From contig CALLCD010000139.1 of the NCBI GenBank assembly GCA_938049795.1, forward strand, positions 1 to 35,129: DNA of 35,129 nucleotides, written 5' to 3'. Position 1 is the stretch's first letter, and each line of letters begins with the position of its first letter. Positions 23,871-32,567 of the stretch are shown here, in pieces. This DNA comes from an uncultured Hyphomonadaceae bacterium (GTDB taxonomy: Bacteria; Pseudomonadota; Alphaproteobacteria; Caulobacterales; Hyphomonadaceae). The notes beneath the pieces are model-generated. The model saw only the letters and a program-made list of their open reading frames with translations, searched no databases and was not told the DNA's origin. The position numbers were made by a program, and so were the translations under genes.

Positions 23871-25252
23871 GATATATTTCGACGCGGGGCGGGGCTGAGC
23901 CGGTTGATTTTGTGACCGCCTGCCTGACGGGGCTGGCGCCCGATGGGGGGCTTTATGTGCCCGAAAGCTGGCCGCAGATTGCGCCGCCGCGTGCGGATGA
24001 AGCCTATGTCGAGACGGCGGCGCGTGTGCTCTCGGCGTTTGCGGGGGACAGTATTCCGCTTGGGGACTTGCAGGCCATGTGTGCGCGCGCCTATGCCAGC
24101 TTTGCCCATCACAGCGTTGCGCCCCTGACAGAGCTTGGCAAGGGCGTGTGGATGATGGAGCTGCATCACGGGCCGACGCTGGCGTTCAAAGATGTGGCGA
24201 TGCAGATTATTGCGCAGATTTATGATTATGCGCTGGAGCGGTCGGGCAAGCGACTGTCGATCATTTGTGCAACATCTGGCGACACGGGCGGCGCGGCGGC
24301 GGCGGCGTTTGCGGGGGCGCGGTATTCCGATCTCTACATCCTGCACCCGCATGAGCGGATCAGTCCGGTCCAACGGCGGTTCATGACCATGACGGGGCTG
24401 GCGAACGTCCATAACCTCGCGCTTGAGGGGGATTTTGACGATTGTCAGGCGATTGTGAAGTCGCTGTTTGCGGACAAGGATTTTGTGGCCGAGGTCGGAT
24501 TGTCGGGGGTGAACTCGATCAATTGGGCGCGGATTGTGGCGCAGGCGGTGTATTTTGCGACTGTGCAGGCGAAGCTGGCGGGCAAGGCGCGGTTTATTGT
24601 GCCGAGCGGGAATATGGGCGATGCGCTGGCGGGCTATGTGGCGGGCAAATGCGGGCTGTTGCCGGAAGGGTTTGAGGGCCATTGCGCGGTCAACGAGAAT
24701 GATGCGCTGGCGCGGATTCTGAACACGGGCGAGATGAAGCGCCATGCGGCGGTCGAGACGCCGAGCCCGGCGATGGATATTTCGGTGCCGTCGAATTTCG
24801 AGCGGGTTTTGTTCGAGGCGTCGGGGCGGGACGCGGGCTTTGTGCGGCAGACTTATGAGGCGTATGCGCAAACTGGCGATGTGGCTTTGCCGGAGGCTGT
24901 GGTGGCCGAATTTGCCGCGCTTGGGTTTTCGGCGACGCGGGTGTCGAATGCGGACACGATGGCCGAGATGCAGCGTGTGTTTGACGAGACGGGTTGGCTG
25001 ATTTGTCCGCATACGGCGGTTGGCACCTATGAGGCGCGGCGGCTGGCGCGCGGTGATGTGGCGACGATTGTGCTGGCCACGGCGCATGCGGCGAAGTTTC
25101 CCGAGACTGTGAAAGAAGCGACCGGAGCGGACGCGCCTTTGCCTGCGCGGTGCGGGGATATGGAGGCTGCTCGCGAAGTGTTCGAGCGCTTGCCGGCCGA
25201 TCTTGGTACGGTGCGCCGATATGTGCAGGAGCATAGCGGCGCGGGCCGCTGA
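23867..25252 (+). CDS. thrC: Threonine synthase
   Basis: This 461-residue PLP enzyme turns O-phosphohomoserine into threonine. Lys108 in HGPTLAFKDVAMQ is the Schiff-base lysine. The phosphate-binding loop is in ATSGDTGGAAAAA, and FIVPSGNMGDALAGY binds substrate and cofactor. The N-terminus MRYISTRGGAEPVDF fits the family. ATG 23867 is preferred over an in-frame codon 28 residues upstream because it overlaps the SURF1-like stop as ATGA and has AGGAAGACGG before it. Synteny with surf1 is common in alphaproteobacteria. There the next gene is usually an M16 peptidase; here a GNAT gene follows after 5 bases. Confidence 0.97.
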   Translation: MRYISTRGGAEPVDFVTACLTGLAPDGGLYVPESWPQIAPPRADEAYVETAARVLSAFAGDSIPLGDLQAMCARAYASFAHHSVAPLTELGKGVWMMELHHGPTLAFKDVAMQIIAQIYDYALERSGKRLSIICATSGDTGGAAAAAFAGARYSDLYILHPHERISPVQRRFMTMTGLANVHNLALEGDFDDCQAIVKSLFADKDFVAEVGLSGVNSINWARIVAQAVYFATVQAKLAGKARFIVPSGNMGDALAGYVAGKCGLLPEGFEGHCAVNENDALARILNTGEMKRHAAVETPSPAMDISVPSNFERVLFEASGRDAGFVRQTYEAYAQTGDVALPEAVVAEFAALGFSATRVSNADTMAEMQRVFDETGWLICPHTAVGTYEARRLARGDVATIVLATAHAAKFPETVKEATGADAPLPARCGDMEAAREVFERLPADLGTVRRYVQEHSGAGR

Positions 25253-25257
25253 TCGTT

Positions 25258-25836
25258 ATGGGGCCGCGCAGGATCAGGCTGGAGGCCGAGCGTATTTTTA
25301 TGCGGTTTCCCAAACGGGGTGATTTTGCCAATTGGAGCCAGACGCGCAATCGGGATCGCGCGCATTTGATGCCGTGGGAGCCGCTTTGGCCACCGGATGC
25401 AAATTCGCGCCGTGACTGGCGGATGCGGCTTGAGGGCTGGAAGCGGGCCTGGCGCGAGGGCAGCGGCTATGCCTTCCTGATTTTCGAGCGAGAGCACAAA
25501 ACCCTGCTTGGCGGCATTGTGCTGACCCATGTTCGGCATGGTTCGGCACGGTCGGGAACGCTGGGCTATTGGCTCGCTGCGGATGCGCAGGGGTACGGCT
25601 ATATGAGCGATGCGGTCGCGCGGGTCTGCCGGTTTGGCGAGCAGGAGCTGGGGCTCGAGCGGATCGAAGCGGCCACCGTGGTCGAGAATACGCGGTCCCA
25701 AGCGGTACTGGAGCGATGCGGGTTCGAGCGCGAAGGTGTGGCCCGATTGTATTTGCAGATTGCCGGAACCCGCCGCGATCATGTACTCTTTGGCAGAACC
25801 CGAACTTCCACCCCTGACACATGGCGGACCAGATGA
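25258..25836 (+). CDS. RimJ/RimL-type GNAT N-acetyltransferase
   Basis: This 192-residue GCN5-related acetyltransferase starts at ATG 25258, 5 bases after thrC. The acetyl-CoA loop (motif A) is in GYWLAADAQGYGYMSDAV, a variant of QxxGxG/A. Motif B (LERIEAATVVENTRSQAVLERCGFEREGV) is typical of RimJ/RimL-type N-terminal or ribosomal-protein acetyltransferases. The target protein is not known. Its stop overlaps the EAL gene start at 25833 as ATGA. There is no signal peptide, so it is cytoplasmic. Confidence 0.88.
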   Translation: MGPRRIRLEAERIFMRFPKRGDFANWSQTRNRDRAHLMPWEPLWPPDANSRRDWRMRLEGWKRAWREGSGYAFLIFEREHKTLLGGIVLTHVRHGSARSGTLGYWLAADAQGYGYMSDAVARVCRFGEQELGLERIEAATVVENTRSQAVLERCGFEREGVARLYLQIAGTRRDHVLFGRTRTSTPDTWRTR

Positions 25837-26864
25837 GCAAAGCTCCGGACAATACTTACAGTGCGCCGATTGGTGAATGGAATTGGGACGCTGGCAAAGA
25901 ACAGTTTGGCGTCAAGACCGAGCCGACGGGCGCGTTTCGCGATCTTGCGGGCGCGTGGAATGTCGATGCGTTTGGTGTGCAGCTTGATGGGCTGTCGCGC
26001 TCGAGGCTTGCGCGGACATTGGCGGCGCGGGCGGGGGATGTGTCGTGCGCGCTTGGGCTGTCGGATGGGCGGCGGATAAAGTTGAGCGGTGTGCTGGATG
26101 ATGCGGGCAATGGGCAGGGGCATCTCTTGTGTGAGGCAGGTGGTGGAGAGGCGCTGGCGCGGCCCGGGCCTGTTCTGGCGCCTGCCTATCAGCCGATCAT
26201 TTCATTGCGCACGGGCTGCGCGGCGGGGTTTGAAGCTTTGGCGCGCTGGGAAGGCGGGGCGGGCGATATGGATGGCTCGTTCGAGGATCCGGCGCTGGCG
26301 ACCAATATGCTGATCCATGCGACCCAGAGCCTTGCCGAATGGCATGCGGAGACGGGGCGGCGTGATTTGTTTGTGCAGGTCAATCTCACCGCGCGGGATT
26401 TGGCTGAAGGGGCGATTGCGGACCTGATCGAGACTTTGTTGCAAGGCTATGATCTGCCGCCGCGCGCGCTGAAAGTCGAGCTGACTGAACAGGCCGCTTT
26501 GCGCAATAAGGAAGAAGCGCTCGAAGCGGTGCGCGCGATCAAACAGGCGGGCGCTGGGCTTGTGCTCGACGATTTCGGCTCGGGGCATTCAAGTTTTGCC
26601 TGGCTTGCGGATATGCCTGCGGATGCGCTGAAAATTGATGCCAGCTTGACCGCAAGATTGGGCGATGAGCGGACCGAACATATTCTTGAGGCGATCACTT
26701 TGTTGGCCGGACGGCTTGGCATGGTGACGACCGCTGAAGGGGTTGAAGACAAGGCGGTGGTCCATCGTCTGCGCGCGCTTGGCTTTGCGCATGTGCAGGG
26801 GTTTGCGTTCTCAAAGCCAATGGACAAGGATGAGGCGCTGGCGTTTCTTAAGGCTGAGATGTAG
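25833..26864 (+). CDS. EAL-domain c-di-GMP phosphodiesterase with PAS-like N-terminus
   Basis: This 343-residue protein breaks down cyclic di-GMP. The start ATG 25833 is preferred to ATG 25821 because it overlaps the GNAT stop as ATGA, as other pairs here do. The EAL domain spans about residues 110-340. Catalytic residues are present: Glu134 (FEALARWE), Asn184 (VNLTARD), Glu216 (KVELTEQ), Asp246 and Asp247 (LDDFGSGHSS), Lys267 (KIDASLT), Glu302 (TAEGVED) and Gln322 (VQGFAF). Residues about 10-105 resemble a PAS domain (GEWNWDAGKEQFG, DGRRIKLSG). It has no GGDEF domain and no membrane helix, so it is a cytoplasmic enzyme under PAS control. It is the last gene of the oxidase-thrC run. Confidence 0.92.
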   Translation: MSKAPDNTYSAPIGEWNWDAGKEQFGVKTEPTGAFRDLAGAWNVDAFGVQLDGLSRSRLARTLAARAGDVSCALGLSDGRRIKLSGVLDDAGNGQGHLLCEAGGGEALARPGPVLAPAYQPIISLRTGCAAGFEALARWEGGAGDMDGSFEDPALATNMLIHATQSLAEWHAETGRRDLFVQVNLTARDLAEGAIADLIETLLQGYDLPPRALKVELTEQAALRNKEEALEAVRAIKQAGAGLVLDDFGSGHSSFAWLADMPADALKIDASLTARLGDERTEHILEAITLLAGRLGMVTTAEGVEDKAVVHRLRALGFAHVQGFAFSKPMDKDEALAFLKAEM

Positions 26865-26881
26865 GTCTGTGTGGTGGGGTT

Positions 26882-28090
26882 CTAGTCACCAAACTGCTTG
26901 ATAATGCCCTGATTTTTAAGTGCTTCTATCTCGTCCACCGATAGGCCAAGCGCGCTGAGGACAGTCTCGGTGTGTTCGCCAAGTTTTGGTGCGGGGCCTT
27001 TGGGGCCGTCATCTGTGGCGGGAAACCGGACGGGTGAGGCGGGTGTTTTGAAGCTCTCTTGCCCCTCGCTTGCGGGCATGTCGGCAATGGCACCGGCGGC
27101 GTGGACTTGCGGATCGTCGGCCACTTCGGCGAGGGTCTGGACGGGTGCCCATGCGATCTGTTCGGCGTCGAGGCGTGCGCCAATTTCGGCTTTTGTAAAT
27201 TGCGCAAATCCGCCATCAAGCGCGGCGACGAGGTCTTGCGCATTGTGGCGGCGTCCCTTGGCCGATGTATAGCGCTCGTCATTTATAAGCGCGTCGAGCC
27301 CTGTGGCGCGGCAGAGCGGTTCCCAATCGACATTGCCTTGGCGGGCGACGATGCAGATCCATTTACCGTCGCTGGTTTTGAAGAAATTCATGATGGGGAC
27401 GATTTGCTCGGTGCGGGATTTGGTCGAGCCGATCCGTCCGAAAAAAAGCTGGATGGCGAAATCGCTGCCCAAAGCATAAAGCGCGGTGCGTAGCAAAGAC
27501 GCTTCGACGAGGCGGCCGCGTCCGGTTTTGCCCGCTTCGACGAGCGCGGCGCAAATGCCTGCAGCGGCGGCGATGCTTGTGGTGTGGTCACCAAACGCGG
27601 TGCGCAAGGGGAAGGGGTCGCCGCCCTTTGGAATGGTTAGATTGGCAAGCCCTGCGCGCGACCAGAAAGAGGCGACGTCAAAGCCCGGCTTGTCTGCGTC
27701 TGGGCCGGTCAGGCCATATCCGGTGAGCGAGCAATAGACGAGTTTGGGGTTGACCGCTTTCAGGCTCTCATAATCGAGGCCAGACCGGCTAAGCCCACCC
27801 GGGCGCACATTGGTCAGGAAGACATCGGCTGTGGCGGCCAGACGGCGCAAAATGTCCTGTCCTTCAGGGGTGGCGGTGTCGAGGCTGATTGATTTCTTGC
27901 CGCGATTGTCAAACGCGAACACCGGATTTTCGGTGATGTCGGTGCCGATGGTCTTGAAGAAATTGCGGATCGGGTCACCCTTGAGCGGCTCGATCTTGAT
28001 CACATCTGCACCCCAATCGCTTAAAATGCTTCCCGCACCCGGGGCGGCCATATATGTGGCATATTCGATTACGCGGAGGCCTTCGAGCAT
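26882..28090 (-). CDS. CaiB/BaiF (class III) CoA-transferase
   Basis: This 402-residue family III CoA-transferase moves CoA between acyl groups. Marks are LRVIEYATYMAAPGAGSILSD, the GADVIKIEP loop (28-35), NRGKKSI and TNVRPGGLSRSGLDY. Asp168 in FGDHTTS lies where the catalytic Asp is in formyl-CoA transferase. ATG 28090 is chosen because GGAAGGA precedes it by 8 bases; the upstream ATG 28120 has no ribosome site. The substrate is not known. It stands alone between the EAL gene (tail to tail, 17 bases) and the divergent DUF2336 gene. Confidence 0.92.
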   Translation of the reverse strand: MLEGLRVIEYATYMAAPGAGSILSDWGADVIKIEPLKGDPIRNFFKTIGTDITENPVFAFDNRGKKSISLDTATPEGQDILRRLAATADVFLTNVRPGGLSRSGLDYESLKAVNPKLVYCSLTGYGLTGPDADKPGFDVASFWSRAGLANLTIPKGGDPFPLRTAFGDHTTSIAAAAGICAALVEAGKTGRGRLVEASLLRTALYALGSDFAIQLFFGRIGSTKSRTEQIVPIMNFFKTSDGKWICIVARQGNVDWEPLCRATGLDALINDERYTSAKGRRHNAQDLVAALDGGFAQFTKAEIGARLDAEQIAWAPVQTLAEVADDPQVHAAGAIADMPASEGQESFKTPASPVRFPATDDGPKGPAPKLGEHTETVLSALGLSVDEIEALKNQGIIKQFGD

Positions 28091-28198
28091 ATTATTGTCC
28101 TTCCCTTCGGGGTCTTTCATCTTTGGTAAACGAAATTTAACCCAATTGGTGGAAATTTACAGGCAAAGACCAAAGCAAGTGGATTCGAGGTATATATC

Positions 28199-29347
28199 AT
28201 GACCGTTGCTGCGATGCGTCCACAATTGGGCGAAGAGGATATTCGGCGTCTGATCAAGGGCGAGTCGCCCGAGGAACGCGCCTCGGTGGCGCACCGGCTG
28301 TGTCGGCGGATTGCCGCTGATGTGCTGAGCGATGAAGAGCGCCAATATGCCAAGGATATTATGGCGTTTCTGGCCAATGATATGGCGGAACTGGTCCGGC
28401 GCACGCTGGCGGTGACCTTGCGCAATTCGCCGAGACTGCCGCGCGATCTGGCTTTGAAACTGGCGCATGATGTTGAATCCATTGCGATTCCTGTGCTTGA
28501 GTTCTCGCCGTCCTTTACCGACGAAGATATGATCGAGCTGGCCCTGTCGGCGACGGTGGCCAAACAGGCGGCGATTGCGGCACGTCCGCGTGTGCCGGAG
28601 TCGGTCGCTGAAGTGATTGCCGAACATGCCGGCGTTGAAGCGGTGCGAGCGCTGGCGAAAAATAAAGGGGCGGAGTGGACGGACAAAGCGTTTGCCGACT
28701 CGCTTCTGCGCTATGGCGAGGATCCGGAGGTGCAGGAGGGGATTGTCAGCCGTGACCAGATTCCGGTGCATATTGCGGAGAAAATGGTCAGCCTTGTCTC
28801 AGGGCAAGTGTTTGATGTTCTCGTCAACAAGCATGAACTGCCCGCGCAAGTGGCGATTGATATTGCCGCTGGTGCGCGTGAACGGGCGACGATTGATCTC
28901 GTTGAACAGGCGGGCCGGACACAGGATTTACCGCGCTTTGCCCAGCAGCTCAATTTGAACGGGCGGCTGACCCATTCGCTGATTATTCGCGCTTTGTGTA
29001 CGGGGCAGATCCCGTTTGTCGAGCATGCTTTGGCCGAGCTGTCTGGGGTTGCGCACAATCGTATCTGGCTCTTGATCCATGATGCCGGCCCGCTCGGGCT
29101 GCAGGCTGTGTTTGATCGGGCGGGGCTGCCGCGTAAATATTTGCCGGCGTTCAAGATTGCGCTTTCGACCTATCACGAGACTGAATTTGACGGCGAGGCT
29201 GGCGACAAGGAGCGGTTCAAGATCAAGATGATCGAACGCGTTCTGACCCAGTTTCAGGCCATTGCGAAAGACGATCTGGATTATCTGCTGGAGAAGCTGG
29301 ACGCTTATTCCGACCAGCAAGCCGAAGGCGATAGCGACGCGGCCTGA
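28199..29347 (+). CDS. DUF2336-domain protein
   Basis: This 382-residue helical, HEAT-like protein has the alphaproteobacterial DUF2336 pattern. The N-terminus is EEDIRRLIKGESPEERASVA. It is followed by LVRRTLAVTLRNSPRLPRDLA and VLEFSPSFTDEDMIELA, and a C-terminal coil FQAIAKDDLDYLLEKLDAY. DUF2336 proteins have been linked to signalling and cell-cycle control, but the function is not settled. The ATG has GAGG about ten bases upstream. It converges on the degenerate EAL gene with no gap, the two stop codons abutting at 29347/29348. The CoA-transferase is divergent. Confidence 0.85.
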   Translation: MTVAAMRPQLGEEDIRRLIKGESPEERASVAHRLCRRIAADVLSDEERQYAKDIMAFLANDMAELVRRTLAVTLRNSPRLPRDLALKLAHDVESIAIPVLEFSPSFTDEDMIELALSATVAKQAAIAARPRVPESVAEVIAEHAGVEAVRALAKNKGAEWTDKAFADSLLRYGEDPEVQEGIVSRDQIPVHIAEKMVSLVSGQVFDVLVNKHELPAQVAIDIAAGARERATIDLVEQAGRTQDLPRFAQQLNLNGRLTHSLIIRALCTGQIPFVEHALAELSGVAHNRIWLLIHDAGPLGLQAVFDRAGLPRKYLPAFKIALSTYHETEFDGEAGDKERFKIKMIERVLTQFQAIAKDDLDYLLEKLDAYSDQQAEGDSDAA

Positions 29348-30031
29348 TCAGGCGTCGGCATAAGGCGCAACGCCGAAATCAATGCCCGCGCGGGCGAGGA
29401 AGTCGCCATCGCGCCAGCGCGGTTTCTCGGCGACAATCGAAACACCCGCATCAACCGCTATGGCGATCATCTCGTCAAGATTTTCGTCAAGGCCAACCCG
29501 GTCCGCGCGCACGCGCAATGTGTCTATCATGAGCCAGCTCATGGGCTGCAATTGGCAGCGCCAGCTTTGTCTTGCGTCCATGGCCACGCGCAGCCCACGC
29601 ATTCGCAAGGTGCGGAACAGGCCGAAATCGAACCCGTTATTGCGCACCATGTCGGCGTCGGTAAATTCAAACGCCAGTTCCTGCGGGCAGAGTCTTGTGT
29701 GGGCGAGCGCGGTCAGGCAGGCGTCGATCAGCGATGGCATTTCCAACACACGCGCGGGTACGGGCAGGATTAAGGGGCGCAAATCTGTGCGTGTCGTGTC
29801 GCAAACTTGCGCCAATTGCTCGATCTGTTTGAGAAGGCGGCTGCCTAGATCATCTCGGTTGGACATGGTCAGAGCGGGGCCAAAGCGTGGGCTATCCTCA
29901 AGATCGAACACCGGCTCGACAAATGCCCCAACCGCATCACCGCGACACAGATGAAGGCTCGGCTGTAACCGAAGCTGATGTCCGGATTCGTGTGTGGTCC
30001 GTGTTGCCCGCTTGGAGGTCGATTGTTGCAT
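29348..30031 (-). CDS. Degenerate (non-catalytic) EAL-domain protein
   Basis: This 227-residue protein has the secondary-structure frame of an EAL domain, but active-site residues are replaced. The opening EAL became VEP (residues 38-40). The metal-binding Asn is Pro90 (LILPVPA) and the second Asp of DDFG is Ala153 (AMDARQSW). The Lys of LKID is Met168 (LMIDTLR), and no Gln is seen where QGY would be. Glu122 (FEFTD), Asp152 and Glu202 (VAEKPR) remain. It therefore probably does not cut c-di-GMP. It may bind it or act as a protein-binding domain, as some degenerate EAL proteins do. It ends head to head with the DUF2336 gene stop. Classification is mine by eye. Confidence 0.78.
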   Translation of the reverse strand: MQQSTSKRATRTTHESGHQLRLQPSLHLCRGDAVGAFVEPVFDLEDSPRFGPALTMSNRDDLGSRLLKQIEQLAQVCDTTRTDLRPLILPVPARVLEMPSLIDACLTALAHTRLCPQELAFEFTDADMVRNNGFDFGLFRTLRMRGLRVAMDARQSWRCQLQPMSWLMIDTLRVRADRVGLDENLDEMIAIAVDAGVSIVAEKPRWRDGDFLARAGIDFGVAPYADA

Positions 30032-30142
30032 GCGTTCTGCCAGTGCTCTAGGTGAGAGGTGACGCTATCAAACTTGTGTGAAGATCGGACGAGCCTAGGT
30101 GCATGGATTTTCACGAAATTTCAACAAAGTCTGGAAACAGAA

Positions 30143-30943
30143 ATGACGACCTCTCCGACACCTCCGAAACTCTCTGCCTCGGTTCTTCTGGTGCGTGATA
30201 TGGGCGCGCTCGAGGTTTTGATGGTGGCGCGGCATTACCAGATTGATTTTGCGTCCGGCGCTTTGGTGTTCCCCGGCGGCAAGGCGAATGATGAAGATAC
30301 AGAGGCAGGCTGGAGTGATCTGGTGGATGGGGCGTTTGATGGCACGCAGCGGACGGCGCGGATCAGTGCGGTGCGTGAGGCGTTTGAGGAATCGGGCATT
30401 TTGCTTGCGCGCTCTGCTGGCGAGCGGGGCGCAGGTGCCAGATTGGTTGGCCTTGAAATAACTGAAAAACTTGCGCCCTTACGCGGCGCGGTTGACCGGC
30501 AGGAGGAGAGTTTTCTTGGCCTGATCAGGGAGAGCGGGCTGGTCCTCGCGCTCGATACGCTGATCCATTTCGGGCACTGGATTACGCCTGCGATGATGCC
30601 GAAACGGTTCGATACGCATTTCTATCTCGCCCCGACGCCGGCCGAGCAAATCGCCTCTCATGATGGCCGCGAGACGACCGACGCCCGATGGCTGAACCCG
30701 CTGGAGGCTTTGGAGATGGCCGAGCGGGATGAGGCGACCATCATCTTCCCGACGCGGATGAATTTGAAAAAACTTGGAGCGGCAAGTTCTGTGGCGCAGG
30801 TGCATGAGCTGTTTGCAGGCGAGGGCATTGTCACCGTCGAACCGCGGCTTGGCAAAAATGATGAGGGCCAGCCATGTCTCTTCATTCCCGAAGAGGCCGG
30901 ATATGGTCAAACGGTTGAATTGCTTGACCAAGCGATGCGTTAG
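30143..30943 (+). CDS. NUDIX hydrolase, NUDT19-like
   Basis: This 266-residue NUDIX enzyme cleaves a nucleoside-diphosphate-linked substrate. The Nudix box is split by an insert: FPGGKANDED (43-52), then REAFEESGI (78-86). This is seen in the NUDT19/CoA-hydrolase type. Glu82 and Glu83 are the metal ligands. LVVFPGGK is preceded by the usual SGALVF. ATG 30143 is chosen over an upstream in-frame codon at 30059. Its stop overlaps the HPt gene stop by 3-4 bases, tail to tail. It is divergent from the degenerate EAL gene. Confidence 0.88.
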   Translation: MTTSPTPPKLSASVLLVRDMGALEVLMVARHYQIDFASGALVFPGGKANDEDTEAGWSDLVDGAFDGTQRTARISAVREAFEESGILLARSAGERGAGARLVGLEITEKLAPLRGAVDRQEESFLGLIRESGLVLALDTLIHFGHWITPAMMPKRFDTHFYLAPTPAEQIASHDGRETTDARWLNPLEALEMAERDEATIIFPTRMNLKKLGAASSVAQVHELFAGEGIVTVEPRLGKNDEGQPCLFIPEEAGYGQTVELLDQAMR

Positions 30944-31551
30944 CCCGCTTTTGCGGATGCTTTGCGAGGCGGGGTCTGTGCTGTCAGCTGGCTGACCTGG
31001 GTGGCCAAAGCTTCACAGACCGCGTTTGAAACATCGTCAATCTCTTCGTCCGAGGTCGGAGCGTTGTTTGCGGCGGCGCGGCATGCGTCAATGTGTAGGT
31101 CAATGAGTTTCGCGTTTTGGTCCCACTGGTCTGTTTTCAGCAAGGCATCAAGTGAATAGGCCAGCTTTGCGATGACAGGGTAGCCATAATTGCCTGCCAT
31201 TCCTTTTAGATCATGTGCCGCCAGACGGACCTTTTTGAAGTCCGCCAGATCCGACATGTTTTCGCGCAGGGCGGTCCAACCAGTGATCAGCCTGAGTATA
31301 TCGCGGCGGAGCCAGGCTTCATATTTCTGCTCAAGGGGGAGCGTCGCGTCTTGTTCTGTCTGTGTTGTCGCGGCCATTGAAGGTGTCGCGCTTGAGGGGG
31401 CTTCAGGTGCGGCAACTGGCGGCGACGTTTCGGCTTGTGTATCCGCAGGCGTGAACCCGGGAACAACCCGTGAGATGTCGATACTGACCGCCGTGCTCGA
31501 TACGGTGTCTTTACGCTTACGTTTGGAACGCTTTTTGAGAAGATTCATCAT
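30940..31551 (-). CDS. HPt-domain phosphotransfer protein
   Basis: This 203-residue protein has an HPt four-helix domain at about 75-180. The phosphorylated His113 is in AAHDLKGMAGNYGY, as in HPt proteins of phosphorelays. The N-terminus is strongly basic (LLKKRSKRKRKD, residues 4-15) and is followed by a Pro/Ala/Thr-rich linker up to about residue 70. No kinase or receiver is encoded beside it, so its partner is elsewhere. NAD kinase lies upstream on the same strand (68 bases). Two adjacent ATG codons (31551 and 31548) are possible starts. Confidence 0.85.
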   Translation of the reverse strand: MMNLLKKRSKRKRKDTVSSTAVSIDISRVVPGFTPADTQAETSPPVAAPEAPSSATPSMAATTQTEQDATLPLEQKYEAWLRRDILRLITGWTALRENMSDLADFKKVRLAAHDLKGMAGNYGYPVIAKLAYSLDALLKTDQWDQNAKLIDLHIDACRAAANNAPTSDEEIDDVSNAVCEALATQVSQLTAQTPPRKASAKAG

Positions 31552-31619
31552 GGATGATGGTCTAGCAGACTTTGCTTAATATCTTCCTGACAAGGATGTA
31601 CAAATTTTCCGGACCTGTC

Positions 31620-32384
31620 TCAAACGCGGAATTGTTCGCTCAGGATACGTTCGTCAAGTGCGTGGCCGGGATCGAAAAGTAGAACCAGATTGCAGTCTTT
31701 CGCTTCCTGAATATCGACTGAAATGATGTCGCGGACTTCCACATTGTCGGCCGTGGCGGAGATTGAGCGTCGTTCGGGATCAATCACTTCGAGCCGGACA
31801 TGGGCGGTTTCGTCGAGGAGGGCGCCGCGCCAGTGACGTGGGCGAAATGCGCTGACCGGGGTTAAGGCCAGCAGATTGGCGCCGATGGGTAGGATTGGGC
31901 CATATGCCGAATAATTATAGGCCGTCGATCCGGCAGATGTTGCAACCATGACGCCATCGCAGACAAGTTCGGCAAGGCGCTCATGATGGTCCACGATAAT
32001 GCGGATCTTGGCCGTTTGGGCGGTCTGACGCAGCAGCGACACTTCGTTGATGGCGAGATGGTGGTGTTTTTGGCCATCGCGATCGGTGGCGGTCATGCGT
32101 AAGGGCGAAATGGTCAGCCGCTCGGCCGCGTTGAGGCGTTTGGGCAGATCGTCCTCGATATATTCGTTCATGAGAAAGCCCACCGTGCCGCGATGCATGC
32201 CATAGACCGGCTTTTCGTCGTCAAACCGCCGCCGGAGCGCGTCGAGCATGGCTCCGTCACCCCCGAGCGCCACGATGACATCGGCTTCCTCTTCGCTGAC
32301 GGTTCCGTAGCGTTTGTTGAGTATCTGGAGCGCGCGCTGGGCTTCGGGGCGCTGGCTGGCGGAAAAGGCGATTTTGGGCGTCAT
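31620..32384 (-). CDS. nadK: NAD kinase
   Basis: This 254-residue enzyme phosphorylates NAD to NADP. Marks are VIVALGGDGAMLDALRR (GGDG at about 41-44), NEYIEDDLPKRLNAA, NEVSLLRQTAQTAKI and the signature SAGSTAYNYSAYGPILP. It is a short NadK of the alphaproteobacterial type. The ATG at 32384 has AGG a few bases upstream. The HPt gene follows on the same strand, and the class II aldolase gene is divergent. Confidence 0.95.
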   Translation of the reverse strand: MTPKIAFSASQRPEAQRALQILNKRYGTVSEEEADVIVALGGDGAMLDALRRRFDDEKPVYGMHRGTVGFLMNEYIEDDLPKRLNAAERLTISPLRMTATDRDGQKHHHLAINEVSLLRQTAQTAKIRIIVDHHERLAELVCDGVMVATSAGSTAYNYSAYGPILPIGANLLALTPVSAFRPRHWRGALLDETAHVRLEVIDPERRSISATADNVEVRDIISVDIQEAKDCNLVLLFDPGHALDERILSEQFRV

Positions 32385-32567
32385 AGTGCCTAGCTGGCCA
32401 GAAGTTGGCGCGCGGTCAAGCGTGTCGGCGCGGAAAGGCTGACAATCGGTGCCGGTTTGTCTGGCCGATTTTTACCGATATTGGCTGCTTCGTCTTTGAC
32501 CTTGAGTGGAAAACGCATATCATAGCCGGAATAATCGCAAAATTACCGCAAATATGGAGAGTTTCGG

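Noticed and set aside
23828..25234. 468-codon frame opposite thrC, and a 342-codon frame opposite ctaC (17709-18737)
   Set aside because: Both are shadows of well-identified genes with no domain and basic, Arg-rich composition.
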